Assembly: GCA_025455365.1 (NCBI GenBank)
Contig: JALOMP010000002.1
Coordinates: forward strand, 1-34,407
Direction: 5' to 3'
Length of the DNA: 34,407 bases
Source of the DNA: Chitinophagaceae bacterium
GTDB lineage: Bacteria; Bacteroidota; Bacteroidia; Chitinophagales; Chitinophagaceae
Part shown: piece by piece, positions 8,101 to 15,451 of the stretch
Position numbering within the stretch: the stretch's first letter is position 1
How the letters are laid out: each line of letters opens with the position of its first letter
Made by a program: the position numbers and the translations under genes
Notes under the pieces: model-generated
Told to the model about the DNA's origin: nothing
Database searches by the model: none
The model's input: the letters and a program-made list of their open reading frames with translations, nothing else

Positions 8101-9290
8101 CACCAACGGTCACTTCCACATCGCCTGCTTCCGGCGCTACGGGTGTGTCACAGGGTGTTACCATTTCAGCGTTCTTCAGTGAATCCCTCAGTGCGTCAAC
8201 GGTTAATGGCACCAATGTCTTTATCAGGAATGGGGCCACAGCCGTACCGGCTACCGTGGGCTACACATCCGGCAGCCAGCAACTGACCCTTGCTCCTTCA
8301 TCTGCACTGTTGGCCGGCACCACCTATACCGTGACGCTTAAAGGAGGTGCTTCGGGAATAAAGGATGCTGCCGGTAATGCGCTGGCCGCCGATTATACCT
8401 GGAGCTTTACCACGGCTACGGTACCGGTGCAGCCAGGAATATGCCCCTGCACGGTATTCAATACTTCGCAGGCGGTACAACCAACCTCATCCGTTGCCAA
8501 AAACGATGGTTCCCCGCTGAACATCGGGATGAAGTTCATCCCCAGCCAGAATGGTTTTGTCACAGCCCTCCGTTTCTATAAGTCCATCAACCACAGCGGT
8601 ACCCATACGGGCCAGTTGTACAATGCGAACGGAACGCTGCTGGCCAGCACCGTGTTCACCAATGAAACGGCATCGGGCTGGCAGCAAGTAAACCTGTCCA
8701 CACCGGTTGCGGTTACGGCCGGCACCACCTACATCGTGTCTTACCACAGCGCGCAGGGCAATTACAGCACGACGGTGGGATATTTCGACGCGTCCGTGGT
8801 GAGCGGCTTGCTGACAGCGCCGTCCACCGGTTCCAGCGGAGGCAATGGGGTGTACCTCTACAGCGCTGCGCCGGCGATGCCAGTGAGTAGTTATAATTCC
8901 AGCAACTACTGGGTGGATGTGGTGTTTAATACCACGGTCGCGGGTGCTGCTTCAACGCAACTCAGTGGAACGGCCATGACGGACGAGGAAGCTCCGGCAT
9001 CAAGGCCCGGCGTGGTCAGGAACCGGAATGCAGATTTTAGTCTCGCGCAGAACATACCGAATCCAGCCAGCGCATTTACAACCATTCGGTACAGCATACC
9101 CGAAAGTGGCCGGGTAAGCATCAGCCTGCATGATATGCACGGCAGGCTGGTCAGGCAGATGGTGAATGCGCAGAAGCCGGCAGGCACATACACGGTGGAA
9201 CTGGATACGCGCACGCTCAGCAAGGGTGTCTACTATTATCAGATGGTAAGCGGAACCCACCATTCCGTAAGACGCCTGGTTATTGAATAG
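5157..9290 (+). CDS. Giant T9SS-secreted N,N-dimethylformamidase beta-subunit-like protein with three DUF4082 modules
   Basis: 1377 residues. A signal peptide ends near residue 43 (QLQAQ); translation could also start at the ATG at 5211, which gives a more usual signal peptide. Residues about 44-520 match the dimethylformamidase beta-subunit-like domain (DMFA2_C), with the conserved HDEYWS at 287-292 and GNEVYW at 314-319. Then follow DUF4082 (about 529-686), a Big_5-type Ig-like domain (692-800), DUF4082 (806-973), Big_5 (976-1086) and DUF4082 (1090-1260). A T9SS type A sorting domain closes the protein (about 1295-1377, starting near SLAQNIPNPA). It should be exported to the outer surface or medium. 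Known dimethylformamidase is an iron enzyme hydrolysing an amide bond; activity here is only inferred. Extra cysteines (YNCGGNC, NGCEFGEDGC) suggest disulfides. DUF4082 copies two and three are about 93% identical in protein. A strong terminator follows the stop. Confidence 0.88.
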   Translation: MNCESMFAIAGKLCTPNLMFTLLRRCIIWMIPAMLACVQLQAQNPIANENALPGNPQWEWDVSASGDPSIQGFSTDMSVNKGNTVRFKVRITGTNKNFSIRIYRLGYYQGNGARLIANLGTVTGTSQPSPNVDASIGLMDYGNWSVTASWQVPSNAVTGIYIALLQRQDNGGSSHIYFIVRDDGSSAPILFKTSDATWQAYNSYGGYSFYGGSTGNISGRADKLSYNRPFNTRSVKPECFLFNAEYPMLRWLERNGYDMAYVTDVDLERTTTPITTANRQVLLSVGHDEYWSQNMRNVYENARNAGVHLAFFSGNEVYWKTRWENNNRTLVCYKEGYNGQGEYNCGGNCDPVGGVWTGRWRNGCEFGEDGCRPENALTGQLSWTESSLAMQVPSDYKNLPFWRNTSIANLQPGQVATLTDQTLGYEWNYEQSDYAWANPQGRVTMSRTTFNGMTHMLSLYTHSSGAIVFGAGTVQWSWGLDDVHDRGNPAPSRDMQQATANLFIDMGVLPATPQEDLVVPAPPSPPSGTNYAIFTNQLPTNQNQRDNTLGIVVGTRFRSNTAGSVTAFRFYKGAGNTGTHIGQLWTNTGTLLGQATFTNETASGWQQVNLANPISISANVDYIVSYHSSQGYYSTTGRFFLNSVVNGPLTAPADATGRRNGLYKYSATPIFPDETYEQENYFVDVVFSPPAPQDGTPPTVTSIAPAQGATGISTGTSVTADFSEALDPSRVNGTNAFLRAGASTIAASVSYSSASNRITIAPSSSLSGGVTYTVTLKGGSTGIRDVAGNALANDYTWSFTTVSAPVQSGTCPCTVFNTSQAVQPSSSIAKNDGSPLNIGMKFIPSQNGFVTALRFYKSINHSGTHTGQLYNANGTLLASAVFTNETASGWQQVNLSTAVAVTAGTTYIVSYHSAEGNYSTTVGYFDASVVSGPLTAPSTGSSGGNGLYLYGATPAMPVSSYNASNYWVDAVFTESTQGDQTAPTVTSTSPASGATGVSQGVTISAFFSESLSASTVNGTNVFIRNGATAVPATVGYTSGSQQLTLAPSSALLAGTTYTVTLKGGASGIKDAAGNALAADYTWSFTTATVPVQPGICPCTVFNTSQAVQPTSSVAKNDGSPLNIGMKFIPSQNGFVTALRFYKSINHSGTHTGQLYNANGTLLASTVFTNETASGWQQVNLSTPVAVTAGTTYIVSYHSAQGNYSTTVGYFDASVVSGLLTAPSTGSSGGNGVYLYSAAPAMPVSSYNSSNYWVDVVFNTTVAGAASTQLSGTAMTDEEAPASRPGVVRNRNADFSLAQNIPNPASAFTTIRYSIPESGRVSISLHDMHGRLVRQMVNAQKPAGTYTVELDTRTLSKGVYYYQMVSGTHHSVRRLVIE
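7575..8075 (+). repeat. Internal tandem repeat, copy A (DUF4082 unit)
   Basis: The DNA here recurs almost unchanged 855 bp downstream (8430-8930). Long stretches are identical, for example the 20 bases from 7591 and those from 8446. The full repeating unit is a Big_5 plus DUF4082 pair of 285 codons, so the reading frame is kept. The Big_5 halves are more diverged than the DUF4082 halves. Confidence 0.9.
8430..8930 (+). repeat. Internal tandem repeat, copy B (DUF4082 unit)
   Basis: Second copy of the unit at 7575-8075, offset by 855 bp. By eye about 12 of roughly 163 residues differ between the copies, most by a single base change. Confidence 0.9.
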
Positions 9291-9324
9291 CGTCGTTGAA
9301 AGTGAATATTTCTTTCGTTAACAC

Positions 9325-9361
9325 CAGGGTCGGCAATTTTGCCGACCCTGTTTTTTTTTTT
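9325..9361 (+). terminator. Strong intrinsic terminator after the first giant protein
   Basis: A perfect 12-bp GC-rich inverted repeat (9325-9336 with 9339-9350) is followed directly by at least ten T. It lies 35 bp after the stop codon at 9290, so the two giant paralogues are probably separate transcripts. Confidence 0.95.
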
Positions 9362-9676
9362 GAGGCCTGGTTCAAATCTGATTTTTTATCGCCCCCGCCA
9401 GGGCGAACTTAATAAACTGATATACAGTACGTTTTTTTGAGAAGATGCAATTGCTCAACCGGTGCTGGACCTTTTAAACGAACAGGAACTGGCTACATCT
9501 GTGAGAAATTTAATATCCCTGCTTGCATTATTGGGGATCGCAGATTATTTTTACGTCCTGTATAGACCACAAACGCTTATCTGCTCCGATCCTGGAGCCC
9601 TCTGATTTCCACTATTCCGTTGATAACCAGTTTTGCGCTTTTAATTAATTCGTTACCGTACTGAAATTGGTTATCT
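9362..9676. other. Intergenic region before the second giant protein
   Basis: About 315 bp with no convincing gene. A small hairpin (TCGCCC at 9389-9394 with GGGCGA at 9401-9406) has no T-run after it. A TTG at 9523-9525 followed after 19 nt by TATTTTTA (9545-9552) resembles the Bacteroidota -33/-7 promoter with one mismatch and could serve the gene at 9677. I see nothing else. Confidence 0.4.
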
Positions 9677-12600
9677 ATGAGAACATTATGCGTACCCCTG
9701 ACTGGTTTTGCTATTGCGTGCTGGCGAAGTATCGTTGCTTACAGTACGATGATTCTCCTGTTTTTTTCCTCCCCTGCTGTTTACGGGCAAAATGACATTG
9801 TTACCGAGAACCTCAAGCCGGGCGTGAACGCGTCCGTCTGGGACGGGATCTTCAGCTCCGGGGATGGTTCCATCCAGGGTTTTGCCACCGACATGAGCGT
9901 GAACAAGGGACAGCGCGTACATTTCAAGATTAATGTAGCAGACGGAACGAACAAGCAGTTTACCATCCAGGTGTACCGCCTGGGTTATTATGGTGGCAAC
10001 GGCGCCACGCTGGTAGAAGACCTGGGTACCCATACGGGCGTGCAGCAACCGGACCCGCTGGTTGATAACGCAAATGGACTGGTTGATTGCGGTAACTGGT
10101 CTGAATCAGCGCATTGGGATATCCCGGCAAACGCCGTATCCGGCATTTACCTCGCCAAACTGACAAGGCTTTCAAATGGTGGATCGAGTCATATCGTGTT
10201 TATCGTACGTGACGATGCGAAGAATACAGACCTGCTTTTCAAGACATCCGATGCCACCTGGCAGGCATATAATAATTTCGGCCCGAGTTTATACGGTCCT
10301 ACTGGTCCCGGTAATCCACTCACCTTTGGCTACTCGAAGGCGAATAAGGTAAGTTATAACAGGCCTTTCTTTACAAGGGATGCCAGGCCCGCAAACTTCC
10401 TCTTTAACGCGGAATTTGCCATGCTTCAATGGCTGGAAAGAAATGGTTATGATGTAAAATACGTGACGGATGTTGATTTTGACCGGGACGCCACGCCCAT
10501 AACACCCGTTAACCACAAGGTAATCCTGTCTGTTGGACATGATGAGTACTGGTCTAAAAACCAGCGAATGAGATTTGAGGCCGCCCGTAACAGTGGCGTG
10601 CACCTTGCTTTTTTCAGTGGAAATGAAGTGTATTGGAAAACGCGTTGGGAGAACAGCATAGACGGCTCCGGGCAAACCCACAGGACACTGGTTTGCTATA
10701 AGGAAGGTTTGTCTGAGGATATGGGCGAAGTTACCTGCGGGTCCATGAATTGTGATCCGTTGCCGGGAACCTGGACAGGCCTGTGGCGTTTTGGCGGCGA
10801 AAAGGATGCGGGCATGCCTGAGAACATGCTGTCCGGGCAGATGAGCTGGATTGAAAGATCTATTCCGCTCCGGGTGCCAAGCCATTACAGGAACCTGCGT
10901 TTCTGGAAGAACACTGCCGTTAACACCCTCGCTGATGGCCAGACGGCTGTCCTGGGAACCCAGATACTGGGTTATGAGTTTGACTTCGAACAAGAGAAGT
11001 TCCGCGACCTATATCCGAAAGGACGAATCCTGATGTCGAAGACCACCTATGTAGGGGATGGTAACTGCTGTGGTTTCGATGAAATTGAAGACAAATTCGG
11101 TACGATGGAACTGCCCCTGGGTAAGAACTATACGCACCATCTTTCGCTGTACAGGCATAGTAGCGGGGCGCTGGTATTTGCAGCCGGAACCATCAACTGG
11201 GCATGGGGTCTTGAAGAAACCCATGATGTTACACAGGCCCCGGTGGTACCGGAAATTCAGCAGGCTACCGTAAACGTGCTGGCGGATATGGGCGCGCAAC
11301 CGGGATCATTGCAAAACGGCCTGGTGCCCGGCATCATGTCAACGGACTTTACAGCGCCCACCATCAACGTTATATCACCGGTTGAAGGAACTCAGGTAGG
11401 GCTCGGTAAAGTGATTACGATTACCGGAACTGCCACCGACGCGGACGGCGTAACGGCGGGCGTAGAGGTTTCCATTGATGGTGGAATTACCTGGAAAACG
11501 GCGCAGGTAACCAGCACCCTGAACAATACGGTTTCCTGGACATATACTTTTTCTCTTTCCGCGATCGGTAATTTCCCGATACTCATCAGGGGTTTCGATG
11601 ACTCCGGTAACCTTGGCGAAGCCGGGCCGGCCTTCCCCGGATCCATACTAACGTTGGTGGGTACCTGCCCTTGTTCCGTATTCTCTCCCTCTGATGCCGT
11701 TGAGTCGATACCAAGGGACGATGACCCAACACCGCTTACGGTAGGCATGAAATTCAGGACTTCCGTTGACGGGTTTATCCTGGGAGCGAGGTTTTACAAG
11801 GATCCCGAGAATACCGGGCTGCATGTGGCCAAACTGTATTCCTCCGGCGGAACCCTGCTTGCATCCGCCACCTATACCAATGAAACGGCTTCGGGCTGGC
11901 AGCAGATCAGTTTCAACGCACCGGTTCCGGTAACGGCAAACACTACTTATGTGGTTGCCTACTACAGTACCGAGGGGAAATACAGCCTCTCTACCCAAAA
12001 CTTTACAAACGGGATTACCAGGGGCCCGATCCGTGCACTGAGCAATGCTGAGTCCGGGGGTAACGGGGTCTATGCCTATGGAGATATTTTCCCGGCTGGC
12101 TCTTACATGGCGGGCAACTACCTGGTGGATGCCATCTTTAACACCACCACACAGTGTGCTTTCACGCCTGAATTAACAACCCTGAACCCTGTTTGTGCCG
12201 GAGAACCAATTAGCTTGCGGTTATCGGGCGTTTCGGGCACCGGTCCATATTCCCTGCTGCTGAATGGTGTGCCGGTTGACAACATAAACGCGAATGAGAC
12301 ATTCACGGCAGCGCACCTGGTAGCCAACCCAACCACCCTGATTAACGTGAGCATCTGGCCAAGCGGATCCGGCGGCACCGCGTCTTCGGTAACGGAATCC
12401 CGTGAAATAGGCCTGCGTTTCAGGTCAAACACGGCCGGCTATGTAAACGCAATAAGGTTCTTTAAATCAGCGGAATCCGGAACGGGAACTTTCTCCGTCA
12501 GGTTGTATGATATGGAGAATCCTGGCAGCCCGATTGGTTTTGGAAGCATCACTTTTAATAGTCCTGATCAGTCTGGCTGGCAGGTGGCAACGCTGAATAT

Positions 12601-13510
12601 GCCCGTACTCATTACGGCCAACAAGACCTATTTGGCTTCTTATGTAGCCCCCAACGGCCGCTATACGGAGTCTCCAGGCGCCCTCAGCGTGGCCTATACG
12701 AATGGTCCCCTGACAGCCATCGCCAATACCAGTCTTGAGCCCAATGGCTTGTATAAAACAGGCAGCGGAACCGAAGCGCCTTCCATGGAAGAATATCCCG
12801 GTGCGGCCATAAACTACTGGGTAGACGTGGTATTCACGGCGGTCAACCAGGTAAGGTTTACGCAGATCGTGGATAAGTGGGGCGTGACCTGCTTCAATAC
12901 CGCACCCAATTTAAGTACGCTGAACCTCCAACCGGTGAACTGCGCGTTCCTGCCCGTAACCCTGTCGGATTTCAGGATCAGTACACAGGCCGATGATGTT
13001 ACCCTGCAATGGACAACTGCCAGCGAAAACAATAACCGCGGTTTCGAGGTCCAGCGAAGCACCAATGGTAACCAGTGGACCGCGATCGGGTTCGTAAAGG
13101 GAGCTGTCAACAGCCAGGTACAGCGTACATACCAGTACCAGGACAAGGATCTGAAAGAAGGCAGGTATTTCTATCGCCTGAAACAGGTGGATCTGGACGC
13201 TAAGTTCACCCATTCAAAGATCCTCCAGGCGGTGATCAATACCGGTAAAGCAGGATTTGGCCTCGGGCAGAACTATCCGAACCCGACCCACGGCAACACG
13301 ACCATTACCTACACCATACCTCACCGGAGTCATGTACAGATCGCATTGTATGATATGCAGGGAAGACTTGTCAGGCAGATTGTCAATGAAAGCAGGGAGC
13401 CCGGGTACTATACCGCAGACCTGGACACGAAGGGTCTGGGCAAAGGGGTCTACCATTATAAAATGACAGCAGGCGAATTCCAGGAAGTGAAGCGATTGCT
13501 CGTGAACTAG
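9677..13510 (+). CDS. Giant T9SS-secreted N,N-dimethylformamidase beta-subunit-like protein, second paralogue
   Basis: 1277 residues, paralogous to the gene just upstream over the N-terminal 540 residues. A signal peptide ends near residue 38 (PAVYGQ). The dimethylformamidase-like domain carries HDEYWS at 288-293 and GNEVYW at 315-320. Then come an Ig-like domain (about 555-655), a DUF4082 (661-824), and the first half of an Ig-like domain starting near NPVCAGEP (825-890). A second, more diverged DUF4082 (about 890-1057) follows, then what looks like the rest of that Ig domain (1058-1088, FTQIVDKWGVTCFNT). Next is the beta-rich pre-sorting module common in T9SS proteins (1091-1185), and last a T9SS type A sorting domain (from GQNYPNP, about 1196, to the end). 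It lacks the Big_5 pair and the second cysteine pair of its neighbour. Substrate and activity are unknown; export by T9SS is well supported. Confidence 0.88.
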   Translation: MRTLCVPLTGFAIACWRSIVAYSTMILLFFSSPAVYGQNDIVTENLKPGVNASVWDGIFSSGDGSIQGFATDMSVNKGQRVHFKINVADGTNKQFTIQVYRLGYYGGNGATLVEDLGTHTGVQQPDPLVDNANGLVDCGNWSESAHWDIPANAVSGIYLAKLTRLSNGGSSHIVFIVRDDAKNTDLLFKTSDATWQAYNNFGPSLYGPTGPGNPLTFGYSKANKVSYNRPFFTRDARPANFLFNAEFAMLQWLERNGYDVKYVTDVDFDRDATPITPVNHKVILSVGHDEYWSKNQRMRFEAARNSGVHLAFFSGNEVYWKTRWENSIDGSGQTHRTLVCYKEGLSEDMGEVTCGSMNCDPLPGTWTGLWRFGGEKDAGMPENMLSGQMSWIERSIPLRVPSHYRNLRFWKNTAVNTLADGQTAVLGTQILGYEFDFEQEKFRDLYPKGRILMSKTTYVGDGNCCGFDEIEDKFGTMELPLGKNYTHHLSLYRHSSGALVFAAGTINWAWGLEETHDVTQAPVVPEIQQATVNVLADMGAQPGSLQNGLVPGIMSTDFTAPTINVISPVEGTQVGLGKVITITGTATDADGVTAGVEVSIDGGITWKTAQVTSTLNNTVSWTYTFSLSAIGNFPILIRGFDDSGNLGEAGPAFPGSILTLVGTCPCSVFSPSDAVESIPRDDDPTPLTVGMKFRTSVDGFILGARFYKDPENTGLHVAKLYSSGGTLLASATYTNETASGWQQISFNAPVPVTANTTYVVAYYSTEGKYSLSTQNFTNGITRGPIRALSNAESGGNGVYAYGDIFPAGSYMAGNYLVDAIFNTTTQCAFTPELTTLNPVCAGEPISLRLSGVSGTGPYSLLLNGVPVDNINANETFTAAHLVANPTTLINVSIWPSGSGGTASSVTESREIGLRFRSNTAGYVNAIRFFKSAESGTGTFSVRLYDMENPGSPIGFGSITFNSPDQSGWQVATLNMPVLITANKTYLASYVAPNGRYTESPGALSVAYTNGPLTAIANTSLEPNGLYKTGSGTEAPSMEEYPGAAINYWVDVVFTAVNQVRFTQIVDKWGVTCFNTAPNLSTLNLQPVNCAFLPVTLSDFRISTQADDVTLQWTTASENNNRGFEVQRSTNGNQWTAIGFVKGAVNSQVQRTYQYQDKDLKEGRYFYRLKQVDLDAKFTHSKILQAVINTGKAGFGLGQNYPNPTHGNTTITYTIPHRSHVQIALYDMQGRLVRQIVNESREPGYYTADLDTKGLGKGVYHYKMTAGEFQEVKRLLVN

Positions 13511-13528
13511 CCGGGCAGCACATACGAA

Positions 13529-13562
13529 AAAGGCCGCATGAATATTCATGCGGCCTTTCTTT
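13529..13562. terminator. Bidirectional terminator, 30-nt perfect palindrome
   Basis: 13529-13558 reads the same on both strands. It is preceded by an A-run and followed by CTTTT, so it can end transcripts from both sides: the second giant protein (plus strand, stop at 13510) and the aminotransferase cassette (minus strand, stop at 13581). Confidence 0.9.
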
Positions 13563-13580
13563 TACCGGGATGCCCGGAGC

Positions 13581-14714
13581 CTAAGAACGTTTATAATATT
13601 CCAGGATGGTGTCTGCGATAAAGTCAACCTGCTCTTCGGTCAATTCATAAAACAGCGGCAGCCGTAAAAGGCAGTCTGAATACCGGTCGGACTGGGGCAG
13701 TGCGCGCCCGTCGTGTTTGTCCCGGTAGAACGGGGAAGCATGCAGGGACAAATAGTGAAACACTGCGTAAATGCCTTTCTCCTTCAGCAGCGTAATGAGC
13801 CCGATTCTTTCCTCGAGTGTCTTGCACACCAGGTAAAACATGTGGGCATTGTTGGTGGCGAAATACGGTATGTAAGGAAGCTGTATCAGACCTTTTTCTT
13901 CGAGCGGCCTCAGCGCTTTGTAATACCTGTCCCACAGTGTCTTCCGGCGTCCCTGGATTTCTTCGAGGTTTTCCAGTTGTGCATAGAGGAATGCGGCAAT
14001 AATATCCGAGGGCAGAAATGAACTTCCCATGTCCACCCATCCGTACTTGTCCACTTCGCCGCGGAAAAAGGCAGAACGATTGGTTCCTTTCTCGCGAATG
14101 ATCTCCGCCCTCAGTACGAATCGATCGTCATTCACGGCCAGCATGCCGCCTTCACCAGCCATGATGTTTTTTGTTTCATGGAAGGAAAACGCTGCCATCG
14201 TTCCGATACTGCCCAGCGGACGTCCTTTGTAGTAGGAATCAATTGCCTGGGCCGCATCTTCGATGATAAAAAGATTGTGACGCTTTGCCAGGTCCAGCAG
14301 CGGATCCATGTCTACGGCTATCCCTGCATAGTGTACCGGGACGATCGCTTTTGTTTTGGGTGTTATAAGGCTTTCCACCTGGGTAACATCCATATTCGGG
14401 TTATAGTCCGTGCTGTCTGCGAAGACCAGTTTGGCGCCCCGAAGTACGAAAGCATTTGCGGTGGACACAAAAGTGTAGGAAGGCATGATGACCTCATCAC
14501 CCGGTTGAATATTGATCAGCAATGCGGCCATTTCAAGGGCGTCCGTGCAGGAAGTTGTGAGCAGCGTCTTTTTGAAGCCGAACTTTCCTTCGAAGAGGGC
14601 ATGGCATTTTTTGGTAAATACGCCGTCACCGGAGATCTTTCCAGATAGTACAGCCTGGTATATGTAATGTCCTTCTTTGCCTGTCAGGTAGGGTTTGTTG
14701 AATGGGATATTCAT
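13581..14714 (-). CDS. wecE: dTDP-4-amino-4,6-dideoxygalactose transaminase (WecE/RffA type)
   Basis: 377 residues, nearly the length of E. coli WecE (376). It belongs to the DegT/DnrJ/EryC1 family of PLP-dependent sugar aminotransferases. The PLP lysine is Lys182 in SFHETKNIMAGEGG, close to the known WecE lysine, and the cofactor aspartate is in IIEDAAQAID (Asp153). The N-terminus MNIPFNKPYLTGKE is typical of WecE. The enzyme transfers an amino group from glutamate to dTDP-4-keto-6-deoxyglucose, giving dTDP-4-amino-4,6-dideoxygalactose, in the cytoplasm. It is the last gene of a three-gene minus-strand cassette, 14 bp after the acetyltransferase that would use its product. The dTDP-glucose synthesis genes (rmlA/rmlB) are not in the window. 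The exact sugar stereochemistry is inferred. Confidence 0.88.
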   Translation of the reverse strand: MNIPFNKPYLTGKEGHYIYQAVLSGKISGDGVFTKKCHALFEGKFGFKKTLLTTSCTDALEMAALLINIQPGDEVIMPSYTFVSTANAFVLRGAKLVFADSTDYNPNMDVTQVESLITPKTKAIVPVHYAGIAVDMDPLLDLAKRHNLFIIEDAAQAIDSYYKGRPLGSIGTMAAFSFHETKNIMAGEGGMLAVNDDRFVLRAEIIREKGTNRSAFFRGEVDKYGWVDMGSSFLPSDIIAAFLYAQLENLEEIQGRRKTLWDRYYKALRPLEEKGLIQLPYIPYFATNNAHMFYLVCKTLEERIGLITLLKEKGIYAVFHYLSLHASPFYRDKHDGRALPQSDRYSDCLLRLPLFYELTEEQVDFIADTILEYYKRS

Positions 14715-14728
14715 TTTTGAATATTGGA

Positions 14729-15451
14729 TTATAACCAGAAATGATAGTAATATAATTTTTTATCGAGGTGGAATCCACTGCCGGTGTAGAGTTTGACGGC
14801 GGCTTCGTTGATACCCTGTGTCACAACCTGCACTTCCTGGTATCCTTTTTTTCGGAAATAGGCTTCTGCGGCCGCCATCAGTTTTTTTCCAATGCCCTGT
14901 CCGCGGGCGAGACCTGAAACAGCCACCAGTCCAATATCACCCCTGCCATTTTTTTCACCGAGCGTAACCATTCCCAGGATGCGGTCCTGGTCTTCATACA
15001 CCAGTATTTCCTGGGCGATCTCCTTGCGCACTGATTTTTCAATCCAGATCCGGTACAGTATCTGGTATTCGTTGTGCACAAAACGGGGATCCACCTTGAA
15101 CCGGGAATAAAGGCCGCTGTCTAAAGCGAGCTGAAGCAAATCTTCCGATACAACCGGCAGCGCGTACGAATGGATATGCGGGTCTGCCGCACTTTCAGAC
15201 GCAGCATCCAGTTTTTTGACAAAGGTTAGTTTTTCATCTGCCAGGATGCCGTCAAACGAATGTAATATGCCGGTGTCTGACACTGGCTTCTGCGCAGGAA
15301 AATAGACCAGGCAAAAGCCTTCCTTTTTCATCTCACGCAGTAAAGCGCATAAAGCCGCCTCGGGCAGATTGGAGACATTGATCGCGGCGGTGGGTATGCC
15401 AAAAGTCTGGCTGTCCCATTCCAGTTTTTTATAGAGTAGTTGGCCGATCAT
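14729..15451 (-). CDS. wecD: GNAT acetyltransferase, WecD/RffC-like
   Basis: 240 residues (E. coli WecD is 224). The N-terminal LEWDSQTFGIPTAAI is the W-D-S-x-x-F-G-x-P start typical of WecD-like enzymes. The C-terminal GNAT fold carries the acetyl-CoA binding signature in VSGLARGQGIGKKLM, followed by a region ending AVKLYTGSGFH. Known WecD acetylates the 4-amino group of dTDP-4-amino-4,6-dideoxygalactose, giving dTDP-Fuc4NAc. The position between a glycosyltransferase and a WecE homologue strongly supports that role. Its start overlaps the glycosyltransferase stop by 4 nt (15448-15451), indicating translational coupling. A different amino-sugar substrate with the same chemistry is possible. 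Confidence 0.75.
   Translation of the reverse strand: MIGQLLYKKLEWDSQTFGIPTAAINVSNLPEAALCALLREMKKEGFCLVYFPAQKPVSDTGILHSFDGILADEKLTFVKKLDAASESAADPHIHSYALPVVSEDLLQLALDSGLYSRFKVDPRFVHNEYQILYRIWIEKSVRKEIAQEILVYEDQDRILGMVTLGEKNGRGDIGLVAVSGLARGQGIGKKLMAAAEAYFRKKGYQEVQVVTQGINEAAVKLYTGSGFHLDKKLYYYHFWL

Noticed and set aside
7575-8930. CRISPR-like array suggested by repeated DNA
   Set aside because: Repeat units are hundreds of bases long, in frame and protein-coding. There are no short direct repeats with uniform spacers and no cas genes.
9389-9406. Hairpin TCGCCC/GGGCGA as a second terminator
   Set aside because: No T-run follows on either strand, and a much stronger terminator stands 40 bp earlier.
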